From assembly GCA_003241385.1 (NCBI GenBank), contig QFPO01000005.1, forward strand, positions 124,001-188,000: a stretch of DNA of 64,000 nucleotides, read 5' to 3'. The notes below the pieces were generated by a model, which saw only the letters and a list, made by a program, of their open reading frames with translations, was not told where the DNA came from and did no database searches. This document shows, one piece after another, positions 48,562 to 56,653 of the stretch (position 1 is its first letter; every line of letters starts with the position of its first letter). The DNA is from Rhodanobacter denitrificans. Lineage in GTDB: Bacteria; Pseudomonadota; Gammaproteobacteria; Xanthomonadales; Rhodanobacteraceae. A program made the position numbers and the translations under genes.

Positions 48562-48888
48562 GTGAGCGAACTGATTGCCCACGTCAGCGACGACCAATTC
48601 GACAGCCAGGTTTTGCAGTCCTCCGAGCCGGTCCTCGTCGATTTCTGGGCGGAATGGTGCGGTCCGTGCAAGATGATCGCGCCGATCCTCGACGACCTGG
48701 CCGCCAATTACGAAGGCCGGCTCAAGATCGCCAAGATCAATATCGACGAAAACCAGAAGACGCCGCGCAACTACAACGTGCGCGGTATTCCGACGCTGAT
48801 GATCTTCAAGGACGGCAAGGTCCAGGCCACGCAGATCGGCGCGGTCAGCAAGAGCCAGCTGGCCCAGCTGATCGACAAGACGATCTGA
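48562..48888 (+). CDS. trxA: Thioredoxin
   Basis: Small cytoplasmic disulfide reductase, 108 residues, GTG start with GGAG upstream. The active site is WCGPCK with Cys33 and Cys36; VLVDFWAEWCGPCKMIAPIL and the cis-Pro loop RGIPTLMIFKDGK are canonical. Placement between rhlB and rho is conserved in gammaproteobacteria. Confidence 0.97.
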   Translation: MSELIAHVSDDQFDSQVLQSSEPVLVDFWAEWCGPCKMIAPILDDLAANYEGRLKIAKINIDENQKTPRNYNVRGIPTLMIFKDGKVQATQIGAVSKSQLAQLIDKTI

Positions 48889-48999
48889 TCGACGCGCCCG
48901 TGCGCGGCCGGCCATGCCGGTCGCCGCGGGCGTGAAAGCGTCGCCGGCGCGCCGTGCGCGCGACCGGTGCCGACGCTGAACCGCAGTCCCGGCGGGCGC

Positions 49000-49028
49000 T
49001 GGACGGCCGCCGAGGCCGGTGCTAACGT
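49000..49028 (+). promoter_or_regulatory. Probable rho promoter
   Basis: TGGACG (49000-49005), a 17-base spacer, and TAACGT (49023-49028). It would give a leader of about 95 bases before the rho GTG, which fits the known autoregulation of rho through its leader in other bacteria. Confidence 0.4.
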
Positions 49029-49129
49029 AGTCCCTGCACGTGCGGAGCCGATGCGCTCCCCCCAGCGACACCCCCGCGTTTCTTCCCTCCGATTTGCTTC
49101 CCAGCTACGGCGCCCAGCGAGGTTTGCCC

Positions 49130-50779
49130 GTGTCCGAAAACGATATTCCAGAAGGTGGCGACAAGGCCGCCGACAAGCCGCGTTCCGCCGCGCCGCGCCA
49201 GCGTGCGCCGCGCAACGTCGATCCGGCCCAGCCGACGCTGATCGTCGATCCGGCGCCGCCCGCGGCGCCGTCCGACAGCGCACCGCAGGCGTCGTCCGAA
49301 GGTGGCGGCCATGAGTCCTCGGCCCAGCCGCAAGGCAACGGCAACGGCAACGGCCAGCCGGGCGGTTCCGGTCAGGGCCAGAACCGCGATCAGCGCGACC
49401 GCCAGGGCGGGCGCCGCGACCGCCGCAACCGCCACAACCGCAATCGCGGCGACCGCGATCCGCAGATGTTCGACGAGGAGTACGACGAGTCGCGCAACGG
49501 CGGCGGCAACGGCCCGCTGATCGCGCTGAACGAACTGAAGGTCAAGAAGCCGGCCGAGCTGCTCGCGCTGGCCGAGACGCTCGGCATCCAGGAAGGCGTC
49601 GCCCGCGCACGCAAGCAGGACATCATCTTCCTGATCCTCAAGGCGCATGCGCGCGCCGGCGGCGGCATCTACGACGAGGGCGTGCTCGAGATCCTGCAGG
49701 ACGGCTTCGGCTTCCTGCGCGGCTTCGAGGCCTCGTACCTGGCCGGACCCGACGACATCTACGTCTCGCCGTCGCAGATCCGCCGCTTCAACCTGCGTAC
49801 CGGCGACTACGTCACCGGCCGCGTGCGCCCGCCGAAGGAAGGCGAGCGCTACTTCGCGCTGCTCAAGGTCGACACGATCAACGGCGAGCCGCCGGAAGCG
49901 TCGAAGAACAAGATCCTGTTCGAGAACCTGACCGCGCTGTTCCCGCGCAAGGCGTTCCATCTGGAACGCGGCAACGGATCGAGCGAGGACATCACCGGCC
50001 GCATTCTGGACCTCGTCGCGCCGATCGGCCGCGGCCAGCGCGGCCTGATCGTCTCGCAGCCCAAGGCCGGCAAGACGATGATGCTGCAGAACATCGCGCA
50101 GGCGATCGTGCACAACCATCCGGATGCGCACCTGATCATGCTGCTGATCGACGAGCGTCCGGAAGAAGTCACCGAGATGCAGCGCAGCGTGCGCGCCGAG
50201 ATCATCTCCTCGACGTTCGACGAGCCGGCCGTGCGCCACGTGCAGGTCGCCGAGATGGTGATCGAGCGCGCCAAGCGCCTGGTCGAGCACAAGAAGGACG
50301 TGGTGATCCTGCTCGACTCGATCACGCGTCTGGCGCGCGCCTACAACACCGTCGTGCCGAGCTCCGGCAAGGTGCTGACCGGCGGCGTCGACGCCAACGC
50401 GCTGCAGCGTCCGAAGCGCTTCTTCGGCGCCGCGCGCAACGTCGAGGAAGGCGGCTCGCTGACCATCATCGCGACCGCGCTGATCGACACCGGCTCGAAG
50501 ATGGACGAGGTCATCTACGAGGAATTCAAGGGCACCGGCAACATGGAGGTGCACCTCAACCGCCGCATCGCCGAGAAGCGCGTCTATCCGGCGATCGACA
50601 TCAACCGCTCCGGCACGCGCCGCGAGGAACTGCTGATCGATCCGGACCTGCTGCAGAAGATCTGGATCCTGCGCAAGCTGCTGCATCCGATGGACGAGCT
50701 GGCGGCGATCGAGTTCATGCTCGACAAGATGAAGAACACCAAGACCAACGACGAGTTCTTCGGCGCGATGAAGCGCTGA
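49130..50779 (+). CDS. rho: Transcription termination factor Rho
   Basis: Hexameric RNA-dependent ATPase ending transcripts. The GTG at 49130 with GAGG 8 bases upstream gives 549 residues; the open frame 90 bases further up is leader. The first 130 residues are a low-complexity, Pro/Ala- then Asn/Gly/Arg-rich extension, absent from E. coli Rho (419 residues). The core follows: N-terminal helices (LNELKVKKPAELLALAETLGI), the RNA-binding cold-shock fold with DGFGFLRGFEASYLAGPDDIYVS, P-loop PKAGKTMMLQ, LIDERPEEVTEM, and the Q- and R-loops with ARAYNTVVPSSGKVLTGGVDANAL. Confidence 0.96.
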   Translation: MSENDIPEGGDKAADKPRSAAPRQRAPRNVDPAQPTLIVDPAPPAAPSDSAPQASSEGGGHESSAQPQGNGNGNGQPGGSGQGQNRDQRDRQGGRRDRRNRHNRNRGDRDPQMFDEEYDESRNGGGNGPLIALNELKVKKPAELLALAETLGIQEGVARARKQDIIFLILKAHARAGGGIYDEGVLEILQDGFGFLRGFEASYLAGPDDIYVSPSQIRRFNLRTGDYVTGRVRPPKEGERYFALLKVDTINGEPPEASKNKILFENLTALFPRKAFHLERGNGSSEDITGRILDLVAPIGRGQRGLIVSQPKAGKTMMLQNIAQAIVHNHPDAHLIMLLIDERPEEVTEMQRSVRAEIISSTFDEPAVRHVQVAEMVIERAKRLVEHKKDVVILLDSITRLARAYNTVVPSSGKVLTGGVDANALQRPKRFFGAARNVEEGGSLTIIATALIDTGSKMDEVIYEEFKGTGNMEVHLNRRIAEKRVYPAIDINRSGTRREELLIDPDLLQKIWILRKLLHPMDELAAIEFMLDKMKNTKTNDEFFGAMKR

Positions 50780-51459
50780 TCCCGGAAAGCGCGTCCCGGC
50801 CCTCTGCTGCCGGATGGCCGGCCCTGGCGGGGCATGGATGATCTACGGCGCGCTCCGGCAGGGTTTTCCCGAGCCTGGAGCGCGGCCAGCGTCGGGTGCC
50901 CGCTGAGGCACACGCGTTTGGTCGAGCCGGTGCCCGTTCCGACCGAATCGACTGTGGGACCGAGTGCCCACGACTGGCGAAGAACATCCAGGCGTGCAGC
51001 GATCGAATGCGTCCGGCACGAGTCCCCGCTCGGAGCAGAAACGCTCGGCCGGTCGGTCGTGGACCTGATGCGGTCACCGCTCCGCAACGATCCGCGCGCG
51101 ACGGACAGTGCTTCGTCCACGTCCAGATCGCGTTCGTATCCGGCCAGATGGCGCTTGCGGTGCGCCTGTTCCAGTACACGCCATTGCGTGACGTCCGGTC
51201 CCCGGGTGTGAAGGCAACACTGAAGCACACGGCAGCGATGGTCGGAACGGTGGCCATGCCGGCGCATGGCGGCCAGCGAGAGCGAATGCGCGGCGTTGTA
51301 AGCCAGGTCGAAGCGGCTCTCCAGGCTCAGCCCTGAATGTGCGGCATCGGCCAGACGCACCTGTCCCGATCGGACCAGGCCGTCGAACTCGGCTTGTGCC
51401 GGCGGCTCGGTCTTCAACTCGCCGATGCGCACCAGGTTATCGAGCGGCGGCAGTGACAT
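50584..51459 (-). CDS. HEPN-domain protein, probable toxin, C-terminus aberrant
   Basis: The first 118 residues (51106-51459) match the HEPN partner of HTH-nucleotidyltransferase genes: SLPPLDNLVRIGELKTEPPAQAEFDGLVRSG, LESRFDLAYNAAHSLSLAAMRRHGHRSDHR, and WRVLEQAHRKRHLAGYERDLDVDEAL. Family members are about 140 residues and end shortly after this point. Here the frame stays open to 291 residues in unrelated sequence and runs antisense into the last 196 bases of rho, which suggests a frameshift or loss of the original stop; the true gene is probably damaged. It overlaps the upstream gene by 23 bases, as in two-gene toxin-antitoxin operons. Confidence 0.6.
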   Translation of the reverse strand: MSLPPLDNLVRIGELKTEPPAQAEFDGLVRSGQVRLADAAHSGLSLESRFDLAYNAAHSLSLAAMRRHGHRSDHRCRVLQCCLHTRGPDVTQWRVLEQAHRKRHLAGYERDLDVDEALSVARGSLRSGDRIRSTTDRPSVSAPSGDSCRTHSIAARLDVLRQSWALGPTVDSVGTGTGSTKRVCLSGHPTLAALQARENPAGARRRSSMPRQGRPSGSRGPGRAFRDQRFIAPKNSSLVLVFFILSSMNSIAASSSIGCSSLRRIQIFCSRSGSISSSSRRVPERLMSIAG

Positions 51460-52090
51460 CCTTGTCTCCGATCAGGGTGATCGTCGCATCCGCCAGCACA
51501 CGGGTAAGGAACGAGTTGCGGCGTGCCAGCCGCTGGCGGAATTCGTCCTGAGTGTACAGGGTCGGGCTGATCGCTCGCCCCAGCTGCTTCTCCGCTTGTG
51601 CGAGCGCGGCATAAACCTGTTCCAGGCCCAGCGTATCGGACACCAGCAGTAGGTCGAAGTCGCTGTGGACAGTGTCGCTGCGCTTGGCGACCGAGCCGTA
51701 GAGCAGGGCCAGTTGCAGCTGATCAGCGAGGGGCGCCAGGGTTTGGCGCAAGGTTTCGGCAGGGCCCAGCATCTTGGTCGCGAGGCCGCGCAATTCCGGG
51801 AAAATTGGCGACTTCGCGTTGGCTTGGTAATGCTTCTGGTTGCCGAGTGTGGTCTGCACGACAAGCCCGCTGTCTCGCAAACGCGCCAGCTCACGCTGCA
51901 CGGCGCCAGAGCCGCTGCCGGTCAAATCGATCAGCTCTTTGGTGAAGAAGCTGCGATCCGGCTGGCCGAACAGTAGCGACAGTACGCGTTGCTGGGTGGT
52001 AGAGAACAGCGCATCGGCCACGCTGGCTCGTGCAGACGTCACGAGGGGGCGCGGCATGCGCGCGTCAGGTTTGTGGCTTGATTTGCCCAT
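51437..52090 (-). CDS. HTH-nucleotidyltransferase (MNT-type) antitoxin/regulator
   Basis: Protein of 217 residues from the ATG at 52090; an ATG at 52057 (206 residues) or a TTG at 52111 are alternatives. The N-terminal winged helix (about residues 14-90) reads SVADALFSTTQQRVLSLLFGQPDRSFFTKELIDLTGSGSGAVQRELARLRDSGLV. The C-terminal minimal nucleotidyltransferase domain has the catalytic motif GSX10DXD as LLYGSVAKRSDTVHSDFDLLLV. Related antitoxins neutralise HEPN RNase toxins, in studied cases by AMPylating them. Base composition is visibly lower in GC than the flanking genes (TTA, TTG and AAA codons), in line with acquisition by transfer. Two palindromes upstream suggest autoregulation. Confidence 0.85.
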   Translation of the reverse strand: MGKSSHKPDARMPRPLVTSARASVADALFSTTQQRVLSLLFGQPDRSFFTKELIDLTGSGSGAVQRELARLRDSGLVVQTTLGNQKHYQANAKSPIFPELRGLATKMLGPAETLRQTLAPLADQLQLALLYGSVAKRSDTVHSDFDLLLVSDTLGLEQVYAALAQAEKQLGRAISPTLYTQDEFRQRLARRNSFLTRVLADATITLIGDKDVTAAAR

Positions 52091-52119
52091 TTCGGGTAAT
52101 TGAATGCCCAATTAGGGCA
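52084..52119 (-). promoter_or_regulatory. Two operator palindromes at the start of the antitoxin gene
   Basis: TGCCC-ATTTC-GGGTA (52084-52098) and TGCCC-AATTA-GGGCA (52105-52119) share the pattern TGCCC-N5-GGGYA. Their starts are exactly 21 bases apart, two turns of DNA, so two regulator dimers could bind on the same face. The first overlaps the ATG at 52090, which hints either that translation begins at 52057 or that the operator lies in the start region. Confidence 0.65.
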
Positions 52120-52507
52120 CTTGGCAAGTGCCAGCGGCAAGGGAGAGGCCTCGACCGCCTCGGCGGAACAGAATCGCGCCGATAAGTCGGCTGATGCCTG
52201 GTGCAGTCGAGGCAACGCGGTCAAGTGACAGACGGTGCCGCTGCTACGTTCGTCTCCCTGTCAGTCCAACGGCCCATTGTCGAATGCTCGGCTGGCCGCT
52301 TGCCGAGTTCGCATCCGTATCTCAGGGCCGATACGGGAGAGCAGGACTTGCGACGATCGGTAGGGCCGTAGCGGCTGTGCCCAGGGCGGCCCGCCACGGA
52401 ATGTCGAAACAGCCGGTAGGGTAAGGGGCCTATCGCCGCGGCTTCGACAGGTCATGGCAGCCTGTCGCGTCCGCCGGCCGCATAGGCGGCCGGCGCGCAG
52501 CGGCCGC
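52120..52507. other. Gene-free stretch between the toxin-antitoxin pair and the S9 peptidase
   Basis: About 390 bases, with no convincing gene. CGCCGGCCG (52472-52480) and CGGCCGGCG (52487-52495) form a 9-bp hairpin just after the stop of the minus-strand peptidase gene and may terminate it, although no T run follows. The rest may be remnants brought in with the toxin-antitoxin pair. Confidence 0.45.
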
Positions 52508-54973
52508 TCAGCGGCGCAGGTTCGCCTCGAACAGCTTGAGGATGCGCTTGTACTCGTCGTACCAGGCGTCGGCGTGGACGAAGCCGTGGCGCTCCATCGG
52601 ATAGCCGGCCAGTTCGAAGTCGTCCTTGCGCAGCTCGATCAGGCGCTGGTACAGCCGCACCGAGTCCTGGAACAGCACGTTGTCGTCGATCATGCCGTGC
52701 GCGATCAGCAGCGGGCCGCGCAGGCCCTCGGCGAACTCGATCGGCGATGAGCGCTTGTAGGCGATCGCGTCGACCTGCGGCGTGTTGAGGATGTTGGACG
52801 TGTAGCCGTGGTTGTAGCTGGTCCAGTCGGTGACCGGCCGCAGCGCCGCACCGGCGGCGAACACCTCCGGTGCGCGGAACATCGCCATCAGCGTCATGAA
52901 GCCGCCGTAGGAGCCGCCGTACAGGCCCACGCGCTGCGGATCGACCGCCTGCTCGGCGACCAGCCAGTTGACGCCGTCGATCAGGTCCTCCAGCTCCGGA
53001 TGGCCCATCTGCCGGTAGATCGCGGTGCGCCAGTCGCGGCCGTAGCCTTCCGAGGCGCGATAGTCCATGTCGAGCACGACGTAGCCGCGCTCGACCAGCA
53101 GGTTGTGGAACAGCTGCTCGCGGAAGTAGTTCGGATAGCCCTGATGGGTGTTCTGCAGATAGCCGGCGCCGTGCACGAACAGCACGGCCGGATAGCGCTT
53201 GGACGGATCGAAGTCGGCCGGCACGTAGAGCTTGGACCAGATCGGCCGGCCGCTCTTGGACGAGGGCACGCCGACGATGCGCATCGGCGCGAAGCGGAGC
53301 GCGCGGTAGTCGGGCTTGCGCGTGTCGGTCAGTTCGCGCGGCGCGCCGCTGCCGTCGGCCGACAGTACCGCCAGCTGCTGCGGTACGTAGGCCGAGGAAT
53401 GCAGCACCGCCAGCTGGCGGCCGTCGGCCGACAGCGTGAAGTCGTCGAGCCCGCCGTAGCGGCTGATCCGCTCGAGCGGGCCGCCGCCGAGCGCGACGCG
53501 GTAGACGTCGTAGGCGTACGGCGCCTCGACGTTGGCACGCACGTAGAAGTAGCGGCCGTCCGGCGACAGGCGCGGTGAGGAGATCTCGAAGCGGCCCTCG
53601 GTCAGCGCCCTGGGCCTGGCGCCGGGCGCCTTGACGTAGAGCTGCGAATAGCCGCTTTCCTCGGACAGGTACCACAGCTGGCGGCTGTCGTCGGTCCAGC
53701 CGAATTCGTTGAAGTTCCAGTTGATCCAGGCCGGATCGGTCAGCCGGTGCTGGCCGATCAGGCGGCCGCCGTCCAGATCGACGGTCGCGATCCAGCGGTC
53801 CTTGTTGTCGATGCTGCGCAGCTGCACCGCCACCTGCCGTCCGTCGCGCGACCAGGCCAGGCCCGAGACCTCGAGCGCGCGCTCGGCCGGCGCGTCCTTC
53901 TCGCTCTTGCCGTCCTTGCTCTTGCCCTTGCCGGCCTTGCCGTCGGCGCCGGACTTGCCGTCGCTCGCGTCGGTCCCGTCCTGGCCGGCCGCGGCGGCCG
54001 CGGCCTTGGCATTCTCCTCGCGCACGGCGGCCAGCGGATCGTCCTTGATGCCGGGCAGGTCCGCATAGGCGAGCTTGCGTGCGCTGCGTGCGGTCAGGTC
54101 GACCAGCCACAGCGTCTGCGGCGCCGGTGCGTTGCGGCCGACGCGCACGCGCTCGTCCTCGCCTTCCTCGTAGCCCGACTCGGTGACCCAGGTCTGCATC
54201 TTGGCGACGCGGCCGGCGTCGTAGCCCTTGGCGCGCGTCGTGACCAGCAGCCAGCGCGCGTCCGGCGCCAGCGCGGTCGTGACGATCTCGGCCTCCTCGC
54301 CGAGGAACACCGGCAGCGGGGCGCGCGTCGGATCCTCGGCCTGGAAGCGCTCGGCGTGCTTGCGTCGCGCGTCGCGCTCGTCCTTGACCTTGCGCAGCGT
54401 CGAGAACAGGCGCAGCTGCAGCTCGCCGAGATCGTCGGGCTTCTTCTGCGCCGGATCCTTGCCGGTCTTGAGGACCGCGGCCTGCGCGGTCACGCCCGAG
54501 GCGATGTCGTAGGCGTACCAGTCGTCGTCGACGCGGTACTGCAGCTGGCGGCCGTCGGCCGAGAACTGCGGTGCGGCTTCACGCGCGCTCGTACGCGTGA
54601 CCTGGATCAGCCGTTGGCCGTCGGTGCGACGCAGGAACACGTCGCCGTTGCGGACGAAGGCGGCCCAGGCGCGCGTCGAGTCGAACACCGCTTCGGGACC
54701 ATCCGCGGCCGCCATCGCCTGCGGCTCGACGACCGTGTCGGCGCCGTCGGCCAGCGTCACGCGGCGCAGATCGCGGATGCCCGAGCCTTCCCGCTTGAGC
54801 TGGTAGTAGACCGTGCTGCCGTCGATGCTCCAGTACGGACGCTCGACCGGTGGTCCGATCCAGTCCGGGTCGGCCATCGCCTGCTCGAGCGTGACCGCTC
54901 CGGATGCGCCGCAGGTCAGGCACGACAGGGTGAGCAGGACGATCACGGCGATCGGATTCGGACTCCAGCGCAT
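52508..54973 (-). CDS. S9 family (DPP4-like) serine peptidase, exported
   Basis: Periplasmic or secreted peptidase of 821 residues from the ATG at 54973, with GGAGA seven bases upstream. A signal peptide (VIVLLTLSCLTCGASGA) precedes an eight-blade propeller (about 30-560) and a C-terminal alpha/beta hydrolase domain. The catalytic Ser is in GLYGGSYGGFMT, Asp in LLIAHGMIDDNV, and His in MERHGFVHADAW. Residues about 325-365 form a Lys/Gly/Asp/Ala-rich low-complexity insert (GKSGADGKAGKGKSKDGKSE) inside the propeller. Such enzymes remove dipeptides from peptides taken into the periplasm, common in protein-degrading xanthomonads. Divergent from the next gene. Confidence 0.93.
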   Translation of the reverse strand: MRWSPNPIAVIVLLTLSCLTCGASGAVTLEQAMADPDWIGPPVERPYWSIDGSTVYYQLKREGSGIRDLRRVTLADGADTVVEPQAMAAADGPEAVFDSTRAWAAFVRNGDVFLRRTDGQRLIQVTRTSAREAAPQFSADGRQLQYRVDDDWYAYDIASGVTAQAAVLKTGKDPAQKKPDDLGELQLRLFSTLRKVKDERDARRKHAERFQAEDPTRAPLPVFLGEEAEIVTTALAPDARWLLVTTRAKGYDAGRVAKMQTWVTESGYEEGEDERVRVGRNAPAPQTLWLVDLTARSARKLAYADLPGIKDDPLAAVREENAKAAAAAAGQDGTDASDGKSGADGKAGKGKSKDGKSEKDAPAERALEVSGLAWSRDGRQVAVQLRSIDNKDRWIATVDLDGGRLIGQHRLTDPAWINWNFNEFGWTDDSRQLWYLSEESGYSQLYVKAPGARPRALTEGRFEISSPRLSPDGRYFYVRANVEAPYAYDVYRVALGGGPLERISRYGGLDDFTLSADGRQLAVLHSSAYVPQQLAVLSADGSGAPRELTDTRKPDYRALRFAPMRIVGVPSSKSGRPIWSKLYVPADFDPSKRYPAVLFVHGAGYLQNTHQGYPNYFREQLFHNLLVERGYVVLDMDYRASEGYGRDWRTAIYRQMGHPELEDLIDGVNWLVAEQAVDPQRVGLYGGSYGGFMTLMAMFRAPEVFAAGAALRPVTDWTSYNHGYTSNILNTPQVDAIAYKRSSPIEFAEGLRGPLLIAHGMIDDNVLFQDSVRLYQRLIELRKDDFELAGYPMERHGFVHADAWYDEYKRILKLFEANLRR

Positions 54974-55122
54974 CACGGGTCTCCGGCGATGAAAACCGGC
55001 AGCATACCGGGGACAGCCGGTCCGGCCATCCCTCGGAAGTCAGAGGGGGGCGATCGGCGCGGGCGCCGGATGCGATACTGCGTGCTTGGCCGGCTCGATC
55101 GTCCGCCGGCGCGGAACACCCG

Positions 55123-56517
55123 ATGACCCCACACGACCCGGCCGAGCCGCAGATCCCGGCCGAGCGCGCCAGCGAGATCGCCCAGCAGCGGCGCGTCGCG
55201 TTCGAGCGCCTGCGCGAGCGCACCGACGAACTCGAACTGCTGATCTCCGGTATCAGCCTGCTGAGCCTGATCGCGCTGCCGGGCTGGCTGTTCGATCGCT
55301 GGATCCAGGCCGAGCTGCACTACGAGGGTGTGCGCCACGTCGTACTGACGGTGAGTTATCAGTTCGCGGCCGGCCTGAGCTACGCGATGTCCGCCGCGTT
55401 TCTGCTGCATCTGGCGGTGCGCGCGTACTGGGTCGGCCTGATCGGTCTCAAGGCGACGTTTCCGGGCGGTATCCGCTGGGACAAGCTGCGCAACAGCGGG
55501 CCGATCGCACGCGACTATTTCCGGCGTACCGTCGTCGATCTCGACACCGCGATCGACGCGGCCGACCGCGTCGCCTCGGTGATCTTCGCGCTGGTCAGCC
55601 TGGTGGTCCTGTCGGTGATCTGGATCGCCGTGAGCCTCGCCGTGCTGTTCACGGTCACGATCGTGCTGGTCGAGCACTTCAGGCTGCCCGACTGGGTCAG
55701 CACGGCGGTGTTCCACACCTACATGGGCGCTCTGATCGCGATCGGCGTCGCGATCGGCGCGCTGGATCTGGTGCCGGAACGGCTGCGCCTCGTCTCGGCC
55801 GACGCGCCGGCTCGCTGGCGCACGCGTGTCGTCGAATGGCTGCTGCGCGTGTTCGGGCTGTTTTCGCCCCAGCGGCTGATCCTGCCGGTGCAGCTGTCGC
55901 TGCAGAGCAACCTGTCGCGGCGCGCCTTCTTTCTGGGATTCTCGACGATGGTGCTGATCACCTCGGCGATCAGCATCGTGCCGATGACGCTGGCGCGCCG
56001 CTTCGCGCCGGTCGGCAGCTACGACTACCTGCCCACCGAACAGGTCGGGCTGCGCAGCGCCTACTACGAGAACCTGCGCGGCGAGCACGACCGGCTGCTG
56101 CGCGTGCCGCTGATTCCGTCGGACATGACCGCCGAGTCGCAGCTGAGGCTGTTTCTGCCGTACCTGCCGCGGCGCGACAATCCGCGGCTGCGCAGCGCCG
56201 GCTGTGTGCCGGACACGCAGCCGCGCCCGGGCGATCCGGGCTGTCTGACGCGCCTGTGGCAGGTCAGTCTCGACGGGCGGTCGGTATCGATCGCCGATTT
56301 CCTCGCCGCCGAGCGGCGCGATCTGGGCATGCGCGGTCTGCAGGGCTACCTGTCGCTGAGCGGCCTCGCGCCCGGCCGCCACGAACTCCTCGTCACCTGG
56401 AATCCCGATCGCATCGGCGAGCGGGAGGCCGCACCGGAGCAGCACCGCATCGCGTTCTGGTTCGCACCGCCGTATCAGCTCGATCTGGCGGAGCCTTCCG
56501 CGGACACCGCGCGGTAG
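55123..56517 (+). CDS. Unknown polytopic membrane protein
   Basis: Unrecognised protein of 464 residues. A charged N-terminus with a coiled-coil-like stretch (ERASEIAQQRRVAFERLRERTDELEL) is followed by about five to seven membrane helices: LLISGISLLSLIALPGWLF, FAAGLSYAMSAAFLLHLAVRAYWVGLIGL, VASVIFALVSLVVLSVIWIAVSLAVLFTVTIVLV, TYMGALIAIGVAIGALDLV and AFFLGFSTMVLITSAISIVPMTLA. Residues about 315-464 form a soluble C-terminal domain with one Cys pair (SAGCVPDT and GDPGCLTRL). No family is recognised. The codon pattern supports a real gene; function is unknown. Confidence 0.8.
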   Translation: MTPHDPAEPQIPAERASEIAQQRRVAFERLRERTDELELLISGISLLSLIALPGWLFDRWIQAELHYEGVRHVVLTVSYQFAAGLSYAMSAAFLLHLAVRAYWVGLIGLKATFPGGIRWDKLRNSGPIARDYFRRTVVDLDTAIDAADRVASVIFALVSLVVLSVIWIAVSLAVLFTVTIVLVEHFRLPDWVSTAVFHTYMGALIAIGVAIGALDLVPERLRLVSADAPARWRTRVVEWLLRVFGLFSPQRLILPVQLSLQSNLSRRAFFLGFSTMVLITSAISIVPMTLARRFAPVGSYDYLPTEQVGLRSAYYENLRGEHDRLLRVPLIPSDMTAESQLRLFLPYLPRRDNPRLRSAGCVPDTQPRPGDPGCLTRLWQVSLDGRSVSIADFLAAERRDLGMRGLQGYLSLSGLAPGRHELLVTWNPDRIGEREAAPEQHRIAFWFAPPYQLDLAEPSADTAR

Positions 56518-56653
56518 AGGACGCGCGCATCGCCAGCAGGCGATCGTCTCGGCGAGCGTCGGGCGGCGCGCCGCGCTCGCGCGGGAACTTCGGCGCGTTC
56601 GCGACGACCCCACCGGTTCGATCCGCGCGGCGTGCGGCGTGGTCCGAACGTCG

